From NCBI RefSeq assembly GCF_005870035.1, contig NZ_SWJG01000003.1, positions 496,001-560,000 of the forward strand: a DNA stretch of 64,000 nucleotides. Direction: 5' to 3'. Below are positions 8,086 to 16,223 of the stretch, in pieces. Position numbers and translations under genes: made by a program. The DNA is from Spirosoma lacussanchae. GTDB taxonomy: Bacteria > Bacteroidota > Bacteroidia > Cytophagales > Spirosomataceae. The notes beneath the pieces are model-generated. The model searched no databases and was not told the origin of the DNA. It worked only from the letters and a program-made list of their open reading frames with translations. The stretch's first letter is position 1, and the number at the start of each line of letters is the position of its first letter.

Positions 8086-10995
8086 TTAGTTGGCGCCGGG
8101 TCGGGCTTGCGATACGTGTTCGGGTGGGCCGAGGTAACTGGGTTTTACGCCCCCCTGATCGATCACGACTTTCTGGAAAACCACCGCCGGGTCAACCATC
8201 CAGATCTTCAGCACGTGTTCGCCGGGCTGGTCAATTGTATGGCGGGAGGTGATCAGGCGCACGTTATTGGCTACCGACTGCTCCCATACCCTGTTGGTTT
8301 CGTTGGCGTGGATATCAATCAGCTGGGGCGCTTCGTCGTCGAACGAAATAGCGAAGCGCAGGCCTTTGTTGTCGTTGACGTTAAGCGTAGGCGAGAGGTA
8401 GGTCTGTACCTGAACCGGGCCGCTTTCGGCGATATGAATCCGGTATTCGAGCCGGGGCGATGTACCAGCGGGCTTGTCGATACTGGCTGCGGTAACTGGT
8501 ACTATGGTCATGCCCGATCCCGTCCGGCCAATATCCGGGATGCGTAGCCAGGTGATGGAGCCTGTTTCGACGGTGCGGGTGGGCCGATCGGCATTGAGGG
8601 ATTCGTAGCCGTTGCTGGCTACAAAACCCGCCAGGGCATCGGGTTTCAGCCCGGCCGGATTATGAACAATGGCCTGTACCGTAATGCGTTTGCCATCGGG
8701 CCCACTGATCGTAATGGGCGCGCGCTGGGTGCCGACTGGTACCCGTTTCCAGTCGATGCTGACCAGCAGACGGGTTTCTTTATCGACGCTGCCGGCCGAC
8801 GATGACAGCTTCAGCCAGGGCGCCCCCGCTTCGGCGGTATACCCAAACGGCGTCTGGCCGCGGTTGAACACATCGATGTACGACGTTTGCTGGTGAAAAG
8901 CGTCGAAAGCAGGCAGAACGGCCTCCCCCGACTCGGCTGGCCACCAGGCAGCGGACCCGTCGATGGCTACGCCCATGTCGGCCGGCTGGGGCAGGGTCAG
9001 TGTCTGAACGGCGGGCATTTTGTTTTTCTCGGGCTGTTGCCAGTAGGTGTACCCGATGTGGGTCTGGTCCATGAGGTGGCTCCACTTGCCCCCCGCCAGG
9101 GTGTCGTTGTAGAAGCGGCTGATCTGCGCGTCGCGCTCAAAGAGCTGCTCAACCTGCTGAGCCAGCTGGTTGGTAGCGGCCCGGCCCTGTTTGGCATACC
9201 ACTGGTTCCGGCCGGCGGCCACGTACATCTCGTTTACGGTAGCGCAGGCTTTAACGGGGTGCAATACGAGCTGGAAATAAGCATCCTGATGCGTCGCCGG
9301 TAGCTCCCGCCCGATGCGTTCGGCCTCGGCCAGCAGGTTGTTGTAGTCGGCCACTACGGTTTCGGCTTCCCGGTAATTGGTCAGGCTATACGTGGTGGGC
9401 GACAGGAGTTCGGGTTTCCGGCGGGCGTTGTACTGGGTGTAGCGGGTGAGGATCTGGGCGATAGCTGGCGCGTGTTTGGCACCGAACTGTTTTTCGGCCC
9501 AGAGCCGGGTATACTCGGGGAGTTTGCTGGCGGGCCACCGGTCCGGGTTCCAGGCGTAATCGAGGAAAAACTCGATGGGAAACTCCATCGGTTTGATGTC
9601 GCCCACGTTGACAATCCAAATTCGGTCGACGCCGTGTTTGTAGGCCAGGTGCATCTGCTCCCAGGTGCGCGCAATCGGGTTGGTGTTGAGCCACTTGTAG
9701 TTGCGCGGGCCACCTACGTAGTCGAAGTGGTAATAGATACCGTAGCCACCGCTGCGTTTGGGCGTACCTACGGCCGGTAGCTTACGGATGTTGCCCCAGT
9801 TGTCGTCGCAGAGGAGCAGGGTAACATCGTCGGGTACGCGCATGCCCTTTTCGTAGTATTCCTGCACCTCTTTGTAGAGGGCCCAGAGCTGGGGCGTTTG
9901 TGACGGGTCTTTGCCGGTAACCTCGCCGATGATGGTCCGCTGGTCGGCCACAATCCGTTCGAGGAGGGCGGTGTTGCTTTCGCGGCTCATCGGCTCGTCG
10001 CCGTCACCCCGCATCCCCACGCTTATGATGCTTTCGTTGGTGCCCATGCGCCGGATACCGGTACGCCAGAATTCGCGTAGGGTCGAGTCGTTTTTCTGGT
10101 AGTTCCAGGGAGTTTTCTGGCCATAGCGTCGCCATTCGTCATGGGCCCGCATGAGTGGTTCGTGGTGGGAGGTGCCAATCACGACGCCGTATTCGTCGGC
10201 CAGCTTCGGGTTCATGGCATCGTCGTCGTAAAACGCATTGCCCCACATGGCGGGCCAGAGGTAATTGCCTTTCAGCCGGAGAATCAGCTCGAAAACGTGT
10301 TCGTAGAACTTGTGGTTAAAGCCGCCAAACTTCTCTTTCGACCAGCCCGAGAGGGCGGGCGCTTCATCGTTGATGAAGATGCCGCGGTACTTGACGGCGG
10401 GCGTACCCTGCGAATGGCGGCCCGGCAGGACGTACAGACTGGGTTGTGAGACGGCCGGTACGTCGGCCCACCAGTTCCAGGGCGATACGCCGATCTGGGC
10501 CGAGAGGTCGTAGATCCCGTAAATCGTACCGCGCTTGTCGCTGCCGACAATGACCAGCGCCTGATCAACACCCGGCATGGGTTTATCGATCACCTGGGTC
10601 AGCGACGTTTCCCACTTGCCAACAATACCTGACACGTCGAGCTTGCGGGCCTTGACCAGCTGATCGATGAGCGGACTCTTGCCGAGCGTGCCAATCAAGA
10701 CCAGCTCGCTGGCGGAGGCCGGGTTGCCGGTCATCAGCGCTGGCTCGGCCCCGGTCACCTGCCGGATATCGGCCTGGAGGTTCCTGACGGCCCGAACAAC
10801 CCCCGGAAAGTCGGTCGGGCTGGTCAGGAGCGGAGCCGACCGGCCGCCAGCCGAAAGCGCAAAGGAACCCTTGCTTTTTCGACTGGCGACGTATGAATCG
10901 GGATCGATGGCCCAGGCTGACGATGCGCTGACCAACACCAGGAAGGCGAAAGCCAGAACTCGTTTTTGAAAAGAAAGAAACGTTGGGTAAGTCAT
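8086..10995 (-). CDS. GH115 xylan alpha-1,2-glucuronidase, exported
   Basis: A 969-residue glycoside hydrolase family 115 protein. GH115 enzymes remove (methyl)glucuronic acid from internal as well as terminal xylose units of glucuronoxylan. A signal peptide ends at SSAWA; family features follow, including KYRGIFINDEAPALSGW, GNYLWPAMWGNAF, GTSHHEPLMRAHDEWRRYG and LLLCDDNWGNIRKLP, and then C-terminal beta-domains. ATG 10995 is preferred to the upstream TTG. It is the only very large enzyme of the operon and lies between the enolase-superfamily gene and uxaC. Having both GH115 and GH67 gives cover of polymer and oligomer substrates. Confidence 0.93.
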   Translation of the reverse strand: MTYPTFLSFQKRVLAFAFLVLVSASSAWAIDPDSYVASRKSKGSFALSAGGRSAPLLTSPTDFPGVVRAVRNLQADIRQVTGAEPALMTGNPASASELVLIGTLGKSPLIDQLVKARKLDVSGIVGKWETSLTQVIDKPMPGVDQALVIVGSDKRGTIYGIYDLSAQIGVSPWNWWADVPAVSQPSLYVLPGRHSQGTPAVKYRGIFINDEAPALSGWSKEKFGGFNHKFYEHVFELILRLKGNYLWPAMWGNAFYDDDAMNPKLADEYGVVIGTSHHEPLMRAHDEWRRYGQKTPWNYQKNDSTLREFWRTGIRRMGTNESIISVGMRGDGDEPMSRESNTALLERIVADQRTIIGEVTGKDPSQTPQLWALYKEVQEYYEKGMRVPDDVTLLLCDDNWGNIRKLPAVGTPKRSGGYGIYYHFDYVGGPRNYKWLNTNPIARTWEQMHLAYKHGVDRIWIVNVGDIKPMEFPIEFFLDYAWNPDRWPASKLPEYTRLWAEKQFGAKHAPAIAQILTRYTQYNARRKPELLSPTTYSLTNYREAETVVADYNNLLAEAERIGRELPATHQDAYFQLVLHPVKACATVNEMYVAAGRNQWYAKQGRAATNQLAQQVEQLFERDAQISRFYNDTLAGGKWSHLMDQTHIGYTYWQQPEKNKMPAVQTLTLPQPADMGVAIDGSAAWWPAESGEAVLPAFDAFHQQTSYIDVFNRGQTPFGYTAEAGAPWLKLSSSAGSVDKETRLLVSIDWKRVPVGTQRAPITISGPDGKRITVQAIVHNPAGLKPDALAGFVASNGYESLNADRPTRTVETGSITWLRIPDIGRTGSGMTIVPVTAASIDKPAGTSPRLEYRIHIAESGPVQVQTYLSPTLNVNDNKGLRFAISFDDEAPQLIDIHANETNRVWEQSVANNVRLITSRHTIDQPGEHVLKIWMVDPAVVFQKVVIDQGGVKPSYLGPPEHVSQARPGAN

Positions 10996-11031
10996 CTTAG
11001 GCAGCAAAGTCAAATGGGCATTCGGTCTGGC

Positions 11032-12315
11032 TTATACAAAAAACGGGACGTCTTTGGGGGCATATTTACGCATACCCTCTTCGTTGATTTCGACCCCGAT
11101 GCCGGGCTTTTCGGAGAGCGGAATGTAGCCGTCTTTCACCATCGGCCCGTCGAAGGTGACGACCTCCTTGAACATTGGCTCCTCGTGGAAATAAATCTGC
11201 CACTCCAGAATCAGGAAGTTCGGTACCGACGCACACACGTGGCTCGACGCCATGGCCCCCAGATAAGAGGCTACCATGTGGGGCGCAAACGGTACGTAAT
11301 ACAGATTCGACAGGTTGGCAATCCGCTGCGCTTCGCCGAGACCGCCTGCTTTTTGCAGATCGGGCATGATAATGTCGACGGCGCCGATTTCGAGCAGCTT
11401 CCGGAACCCGTGGGCTAGGTAGTGGTTCTCGCCTGCGCAGATCGGCGTGTTCGACGCTTCGCGTATCTGGCGGTAGGCTTCGGGGTTCTCGGCCGGAATT
11501 GGTTCTTCCAGAAACAGCAGGTTCAGCGGTTCCATCATCTTTGCCACGCGCCGACCGGTGGTGACGTCGTACCGGCCGTGCATGTCGACGCAGATGTCGA
11601 CTTTCGGGCCAACGGCTTTCCGGACGCTGGCAATCTGGTTGTACATCCGCTCCAGCTCGCCCTGGCTGGCGGTCCAGTTGTAGGCGTCGTACTTGTTAGG
11701 ATCGTTTCGCTCGTCGATGTCGAACTTAACGGCCGTAAAACCCATGTCGACGGCTTTTTTGGCGCTTCGGCCGAAGGCGTCGGGGCTGGTATCGGTTTCG
11801 CGGTAGGCGCCCGTATCGCAGTAGACCCGGATTTTGTCGCGGAACTTACCGCCCAGCAGCTGGTAAACAGGCATGCCGAGGGCTTTACCGACAAGGTCCC
11901 ACAGGGCCGTTTCGATAGCCGACAGAACGGATATATAGATGCCGGCCTGCGCACCTTCGAAGAACCCCGACCGTCGTACGTCTTCAAACAGCCGGTTCAC
12001 GTTGAGCGGGCTTTTGCCTTTGATGCGCTGGCCCATCATTTTAACCAGATGGTAGGTGCCGACCGAGGCATCGACGGCTTCACCGCAGCCCCAGATGCCC
12101 TGGTTGGTATGCACTTTCACGAAGAGGCTGTGTCCGTTTCGGGTGTAGCCGCATTTTATATCGGTTATTTTCAGGTCAGACGGCGCCGAGGAAAGGGGAG
12201 CGTTATGAACGGCGGTTTCGAGTTCTTCGCCGAAGGTTGAAAAAGAAGTGGCGGCCAGGGCCGTGCTGATGGCGCTCTTGGTCAGAAACGAACGCCGGGA
12301 GGTAGGTTTAGTCAT
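11032..12315 (-). CDS. Tat-exported enolase-superfamily enzyme (mandelate racemase/muconate lactonizing type)
   Basis: A 427-residue enolase-superfamily protein, probably an acid-sugar dehydratase. A Tat-type leader (RRSFLTKSAIS) precedes the capping domain. The barrel shows metal ligands in ICVDMHG (Asp), FLEEP (Glu) and CAGEN (Glu), a KFD segment on the second strand and a His-Asp pair in MPDLQKAGG and FAPHM, which place it in the mandelate racemase subgroup. The exact substrate cannot be assigned. The start at 12315 gives the Tat leader and a 26-base gap after the RraA-like gene; the longer frame to 12420 would overlap that gene. Most relatives are cytosolic, so export is notable. Confidence 0.88.
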   Translation of the reverse strand: MTKPTSRRSFLTKSAISTALAATSFSTFGEELETAVHNAPLSSAPSDLKITDIKCGYTRNGHSLFVKVHTNQGIWGCGEAVDASVGTYHLVKMMGQRIKGKSPLNVNRLFEDVRRSGFFEGAQAGIYISVLSAIETALWDLVGKALGMPVYQLLGGKFRDKIRVYCDTGAYRETDTSPDAFGRSAKKAVDMGFTAVKFDIDERNDPNKYDAYNWTASQGELERMYNQIASVRKAVGPKVDICVDMHGRYDVTTGRRVAKMMEPLNLLFLEEPIPAENPEAYRQIREASNTPICAGENHYLAHGFRKLLEIGAVDIIMPDLQKAGGLGEAQRIANLSNLYYVPFAPHMVASYLGAMASSHVCASVPNFLILEWQIYFHEEPMFKEVVTFDGPMVKDGYIPLSEKPGIGVEINEEGMRKYAPKDVPFFV

Positions 12316-12341
12316 GGTTCGGTAAGGGATAGGCGTTCGGT

Positions 12342-13286
12342 TTACCAGGTACGGGTTTTCAAATACTCCTGAATCTGCTCTTTGGGTACGGGCAGTTCGT
12401 TCACGTGGGCGTTGAGCCACTGCGAAAAATCTTTCTCGATTTCGGCCGACCAGCGGGTGTCGATCTGGCCGGGCGTATACTTCTGCTCGCGCAGGCGTTG
12501 GTGGCCGAACATGTCGCGCAGGCGGATGATCTCCGATGTTTTTACGACCTTCTCGGCCAGGTGGGGCGGAATGAAGCAGACACCGCCGTCGCGGCCCAGT
12601 ACCACATCGCCGGGCATGACCATGACTTTGCCGATGCGGGTAGGGCGGTTGATGCCAACCAGGGTGGTGTTCAGGTTTCCGTCGGGGTTGTGGTGGGAGG
12701 GGTGATAGCTGCGGAAGTAGGACGTAAAGCCGCCAATCTCCTTCAGCCCGGCTACGTCCCGAACGGCGCCTTCGTAAACGATGCCGTTGCCCGTTTTGGC
12801 ATAAATCGAGTTGCCCAGATTGTCACCAATGGTCGGTCCGTCTTCGTGCATGCCAAACTGATCAACCACGTACACGTCGCCTTTTACCAGCATGTCGATA
12901 GGCCAGGCGTTCTGGGACTTTACGCGTCCATCTTTGGTATGCCCTTTTTCGTCGGTCACGCGGTGTACATCGGGTCGGCCCGGCATAAATGTGGCCGTCA
13001 GCGCCCGGCCTACCAGCACGCTGTCGGGGTTAATGGTTTGCCAGTCGCCGGTAAACTGATACCGGTAGTTTTCGTTTTTAAGCACAGCCCAGGCTTCTTC
13101 ATGGGTCACCAGCTTCATTCGCTTCAGGATGGCATCCGGCACTTTAGGGCGTCCGTCCGGGAAGCGCTCGCCTTTCCAGTCGGGCGTCAGGAAGATGAGC
13201 TCTTCGCGGGAAATCTGCTGCCCCAGCGACGCTGTCGCCCGCCCAAGGAGGCATACTAAAGCGGCTGTAACAATTGTCAGCTTCAT
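12342..13286 (-). CDS. Exported RraA-like protein (HMG aldolase / RNase E inhibitor fold)
   Basis: A 314-residue protein with an N-terminal signal peptide (MKLTIVTAALVCLLGRATAS) followed by an RraA-like domain. The RraA fold includes class II pyruvate aldolases (4-hydroxy-4-methyl-2-oxoglutarate and oxaloacetate type). The diagnostic segments are GNGIVYEGAVRDVAGLKEIG and PGDVVLGRDGGVCFIPP, which hold the Arg and Asp used for substrate and metal binding in aldolase members. It is longer than classical RraA (about 160 residues) because of N- and C-terminal extensions. It is the first gene of the operon, about 70 bases downstream of an operator-like site. An aldolase acting on a 2-keto-3-deoxy acid is an inference. 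Confidence 0.85.
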   Translation of the reverse strand: MKLTIVTAALVCLLGRATASLGQQISREELIFLTPDWKGERFPDGRPKVPDAILKRMKLVTHEEAWAVLKNENYRYQFTGDWQTINPDSVLVGRALTATFMPGRPDVHRVTDEKGHTKDGRVKSQNAWPIDMLVKGDVYVVDQFGMHEDGPTIGDNLGNSIYAKTGNGIVYEGAVRDVAGLKEIGGFTSYFRSYHPSHHNPDGNLNTTLVGINRPTRIGKVMVMPGDVVLGRDGGVCFIPPHLAEKVVKTSEIIRLRDMFGHQRLREQKYTPGQIDTRWSAEIEKDFSQWLNAHVNELPVPKEQIQEYLKTRTW

Positions 13287-13355
13287 ATAGGTGAAAAAAG
13301 GTTAAGGGGTTTGTATACATTCGGATAAACACGACCGTGTACGCCTTCTACCCTT

Positions 13356-13369
13356 TTCAACCGATTGAA
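13356..13369. promoter_or_regulatory. LacI-type operator, copy 1 (operon side)
   Basis: TTCAACCGATTGAA is an inverted repeat with a central CG, the hallmark of LacI-family operators; only the pair flanking the central CG is asymmetric. It lies 70 bases upstream of the RraA-like start. The core CAACCGATTG also occurs at 13734 (inverted) and 13908, so binding by the adjacent LacI-family protein is likely. Confidence 0.7.
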
Positions 13370-13403
13370 TTTCAGTTGCAGTCTTCAGCAGGTAGTTCAG
13401 GTG

Positions 13404-13438
13404 AAAAACAGCCTTCCCGCCAGGTGGCAGGAGGCTGT
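13404..13438 (-). terminator. Rho-independent terminator, minus strand
   Basis: Read on the minus strand, ACAGCCTCCTGCC pairs imperfectly with GGCGGGAAGGCTGT around a short loop and is followed by TTTTTC. It lies downstream of a minus-strand coding remnant ending at 13468 and upstream of the operon promoter region, so it may be left over from a lost gene, or it may insulate the operon. Confidence 0.5.
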
Positions 13439-13467
13439 CCGGTAAACCTATAATTGCTACTATCTTA

Positions 13468-13614
13468 TCAGTGAGGACCTGTCTGGTTGGGCGTCGGTCG
13501 AGCTACACGGCGAGCGGTTTTTCCGAATGTGGAGCTGAGCCTCGGCGCGGGGGCAGTACCGGTACGGGTCAGGTCAACCCCGACCTGGCTATTGAAGCAC
13601 AGATGGCAAATTGA
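13468..13614 (-). pseudogene. Possible C-terminal gene remnant
   Basis: An open minus-strand frame of 48 codons ends in TGA at 13468 and is closed upstream by TAA at 13615. It reads DLTRTGTAPAPRLSSTFGKT and ends PTPNQTGPH, has codon use and GC like neighbouring genes, and is followed by a terminator-like hairpin in the same direction. No start codon or family was recognised. A decayed gene tail is the simplest reading, but a chance open frame in GC-rich DNA cannot be excluded. Confidence 0.3.
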
Positions 13615-13733
13615 TTAGCGATTAAGTCATTGTAAATCAATAGAAATGAAAACCTATGTAAGTGGCAGGCAACCTATGCTATAGAAGGCATAGGTGTTTT
13701 GGTTATAAAATTCCTGTTATTTCTCTAACAAAG

Positions 13734-13743
13734 CAATCGGTTG
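13734..13743. promoter_or_regulatory. LacI-type operator, copy 2 (middle)
   Basis: CAATCGGTTG, the reverse complement of the decamer at 13358 and 13908, flanked by G and C so that the 12-mer ends are also symmetric. It lies about 375 bases from copy 1 and 174 bases from copy 3. This spacing would allow DNA looping between operators, as known for other LacI-family systems. Confidence 0.6.
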
Positions 13744-13907
13744 CATAAAAATTTTTTATGAGAAAAATCTTACTGAGAAAGGAATAGGTATCGGTAAATA
13801 ATCTAGTTTTATCCTTCTTTTGGCTAGATATTAGTTGATAAATGCAGACTGTTACTGATCGTTTACTCATATTTAAGCCGTGAATAACAGAGACAGTTGG
13901 TTTGATT

Positions 13908-13917
13908 CAACCGATTG
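13908..13917. promoter_or_regulatory. LacI-type operator, copy 3 (lacI side)
   Basis: CAACCGATTG, identical in core to copy 1, 62 bases upstream of the lacI ATG at 13980. The position suggests autoregulation. It lies just after a TTGGTTTG sequence that is one base away from the Bacteroidota -7 consensus TAnnTTTG. Confidence 0.6.
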
Positions 13918-13979
13918 CAAACGTAGTTTACAGGATTAAGCCGTATTTTGCCCTACCACCACCGGTAAGGAAGCTTAGC

Positions 13980-15017
13980 ATGGAGAAAGATGTAACCATC
14001 TATGATATAGCCAGACTGCTGCAGTTATCACCAGCTACAGTGAGTCGGGCGCTGAATGATCATCCCGCTATTAATAGCAATACCAAACATATGATCGCCA
14101 GCAAGGCGAAGGAGATGGGTTACCGCTCCAATATGTTTGCCAGTAATTTGAGACGCCAGCGTACCAGCACGATCGGCGTAATTGTGCCCCGGCTCGATAG
14201 CTACTTCATGTCGACGGTGCTGGCTGGTATGGAGAAAGTAGCCAACGACGCCAACTACAACCTGATCATCAGCCAGTCGCTGGAGTCGGTCAGGAAAGAG
14301 ATAGCGAACGCCAAAACGATGTTCGACAGCCGGGTCGACGGGCTGCTCGTGTCGCTGGCGGCCGATACCGAAAACCTCGATCACTTCAATACCTTTTTTC
14401 AGAAAGGCATCCCCATGATCCTGTTCGACCGGATCATGCCCCAGAAAAACTGCACCAACATCGTGATCGACAATGTGAAGGCGGGCTACGATGCAACGAG
14501 TCACCTCATTGAGCAGGGATGCCGCCGGATTATGCACATGACCGGTAACATAAAACGGAACGTATACGAAGACCGGCTGAAAGGCTATAAGCTCGCCCTG
14601 ACGGATCACGGGCTAGCCGTCGACGATGCGCTGGTGCAGCTAACCAACCTGACCCGGCAGGATGGCCTGCAGCTGGCCGATCATATCAAGCATATGGCAT
14701 CGCCACCCGACGGACTTTTTGTGGCCAACGATTTTTGCGCTGTAAGCTGCATGGGCGCCCTGAAGGCCAACGGACTGTCGATTCCCGGCGATATTGCCGT
14801 GGTTGGTTTCAACAACGACCCGGTCTCGCAGGTGATTGAGCCCAACCTGACAACGGTGCATTATCCCGGTCAGGAAATGGGCGAAATAGCGGCCCAGAGC
14901 CTGATCAACCACCTGAACGGCTTGCTGCGCATCAATACCACCAATACGATTCTGCTCAATTACGAGCTTGTTGTCCGGGCCTCGTCGTTACGCACCCCGC
15001 CGGCTGAATCGTGCTGA
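13980..15017 (+). CDS. LacI-family transcriptional regulator
   Basis: A 345-residue regulator. The N-terminal helix-turn-helix reads TIYDIARLLQLSPATVSRAL, followed by the hinge helix and a periplasmic-binding-protein-like sensor domain (IGVIVPRLDSYFMSTVLAGM, then DGLFVANDFCAVSCMGALK). The start at 13980 is chosen because it gives the normal 4-6 residues before the DNA-binding domain; the frame extends 26 codons upstream without homology. It is transcribed away from the uronate operon and directly ahead of a GH43 gene (36-base gap). The ligand is probably a uronate or xylan-derived sugar, inferred from its neighbours and the shared operators. Confidence 0.92.
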   Translation: MEKDVTIYDIARLLQLSPATVSRALNDHPAINSNTKHMIASKAKEMGYRSNMFASNLRRQRTSTIGVIVPRLDSYFMSTVLAGMEKVANDANYNLIISQSLESVRKEIANAKTMFDSRVDGLLVSLAADTENLDHFNTFFQKGIPMILFDRIMPQKNCTNIVIDNVKAGYDATSHLIEQGCRRIMHMTGNIKRNVYEDRLKGYKLALTDHGLAVDDALVQLTNLTRQDGLQLADHIKHMASPPDGLFVANDFCAVSCMGALKANGLSIPGDIAVVGFNNDPVSQVIEPNLTTVHYPGQEMGEIAAQSLINHLNGLLRINTTNTILLNYELVVRASSLRTPPAESC

Positions 15018-15026
15018 TCGCTTTTT

Positions 15027-15039
15027 GTTTACTGTAAAC
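15027..15039. promoter_or_regulatory. 13-bp perfect palindrome between lacI and GH43
   Basis: GTTTACTGTAAAC is a perfect inverted repeat around one central base, in the 36-base gap between the lacI stop and the GH43 frame. It has no T-run, so a protein-binding site is more likely than a terminator. Its sequence is unrelated to the CAACCGATTG operators. Confidence 0.35.
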
Positions 15040-15053
15040 CCTATTAGTCTGAT

Positions 15054-16121
15054 ATGCAAACCAAAAATTTCGTCCAATCCTTAGTCATGAATCGGTCACT
15101 CCTGGTGGCCGCTCTGGTAGCAGCCGGTGCCAGTGCCGGGGTCTGCCAGTCGGCCAGCGCGCCGAAGCCGCTGGTTAGCCATATTTTCACTGCCGACCCT
15201 TCGGCCCACGTCTTCAACGGGAAGATCTATATCTATCCCTCACACGATATCGAAGCCAACGTAGCCGAAGACGACGAAGGCGGACATTTCAACATGCGCG
15301 ACTACCACATTTTATCAATGGATAAAATTGGTGGTAAAGTGACCGATCATGGCGTCGCCCTCGATCTGAAAGACATTCCCTGGGCGGGGCGGCAGCTCTG
15401 GGCACCCGATGCGGCTTATAAAAACGGGACGTATTACCTTTACTTTCCGGTTAAGGACAAGCAGGATGTGTTTCGGATTGGTGTAGCTACCAGCAAGTCG
15501 CCAACGGGTCCGTTTAAAGCCGAGCCGCAGCCGATGGCGGGTACCTACAGCATCGATCCGGCGGTGTTTACCGATACCGACGGTACTTCCTACATGTATC
15601 TGGGGGGTATCTGGGGCGGGCAGCTGCAACGGTGGCATACGGGTAAGTACGAGGCCAACGGCTCCAAAACCGATCTGAAGAAAGATAACGAACCGGCCCT
15701 GAGCGCTAAGGTTGCCCGCCTGAGCAAAAACATGCTTACGCTGGATGAGCCCCTTAAAGATGTGCAGATTCTGGACCAGAACGGGAAGCCGCTGCTCGGT
15801 GGTGATCACGACCGGCGGTTCTTTGAAGGAGGTTGGATGCATAAGTACAAGAACAAATATTACTTCTCGTACTCGACCGGCGACACCCATTTTCTGGCCT
15901 ATGCCACGGGCGATACGCCGTACGGTCCGTTCACGTACCAGGGTGTTATCATGAAGCCCGTAACCGGCTGGACAACTCACCACTCCATTGTGGAGTTCAA
16001 CGGCAAGTGGTACATCTTCTACCACGATGTCGAACTGTCGGGTAAAACGCACCTGCGTAATGTGAAAGTCCGGGAGCTGCCCCGCCGGGCCGACGGGTCG
16101 ATCGAAACCATCACGCCCTAG
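15054..16121 (+). CDS. GH43 family glycosidase (beta-xylosidase/arabinofuranosidase type), exported
   Basis: A 355-residue five-bladed beta-propeller glycosidase with a signal peptide ending near SAGVCQS. The three family acids are visible: the base Asp in FTADPSAHVF, the pKa-modulating Asp in YSIDPAVFTD, and the acid Glu in FFEGGWMHKYKNKYYFSYS. GH43 members cleave xylo-oligosaccharides or arabinose side chains, and the subfamily cannot be set by eye. A second ATG at 15087 would give a shorter signal peptide. It follows lacI on the same strand, so both are probably one transcript, and a hairpin terminator follows. Confidence 0.9.
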   Translation: MQTKNFVQSLVMNRSLLVAALVAAGASAGVCQSASAPKPLVSHIFTADPSAHVFNGKIYIYPSHDIEANVAEDDEGGHFNMRDYHILSMDKIGGKVTDHGVALDLKDIPWAGRQLWAPDAAYKNGTYYLYFPVKDKQDVFRIGVATSKSPTGPFKAEPQPMAGTYSIDPAVFTDTDGTSYMYLGGIWGGQLQRWHTGKYEANGSKTDLKKDNEPALSAKVARLSKNMLTLDEPLKDVQILDQNGKPLLGGDHDRRFFEGGWMHKYKNKYYFSYSTGDTHFLAYATGDTPYGPFTYQGVIMKPVTGWTTHHSIVEFNGKWYIFYHDVELSGKTHLRNVKVRELPRRADGSIETITP

Positions 16122-16178
16122 GCGAAGCCATAGTTTAGATCCGGAGCGGGAGAAGTAGCCCAACCCGTTTGTTTTGAG

Positions 16179-16223
16179 ATACCCCGAACAGCCCGTCTGC
16201 CTGGCGCTGGTCGGGGTATTTTA
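16179..16223 (+). terminator. Terminator after GH43
   Basis: ATACCCCGA at 16179 pairs with TCGGGGTAT at 16211, and the stem is followed by a short TTTTA run. The 23-base loop can pair further. It sits between the convergent GH43 and histidine kinase genes and overlaps the stop codon of the kinase gene. Confidence 0.6.

Larger units (their letters stand above)
13287..13979. promoter_or_regulatory. Divergent control region of the glucuronoxylan operon and lacI
   Basis: A 693-base gene-free stretch between the minus-strand operon and the plus-strand regulator. It holds three copies of an operator-like decamer, a minus-strand hairpin with a T-run and a possible gene remnant. The half nearest lacI (13620-13870) is clearly AT-richer than the surroundings, as expected for promoter DNA. 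No clear TAnnTTTG element was found for the operon itself. Confidence 0.6.

Noticed and set aside
11422..12240. Plus-strand open frame of 272 codons opposite the enolase-superfamily gene
   Set aside because: Shadow of a gene with intact catalytic motifs; low-complexity Gly/Val/Asp composition typical of reverse frames.
13440..13640. tRNA or structured RNA gene in the lacI control region
   Set aside because: No cloverleaf could be drawn and no CCA end or anticodon arm was found; a coding remnant fits better.
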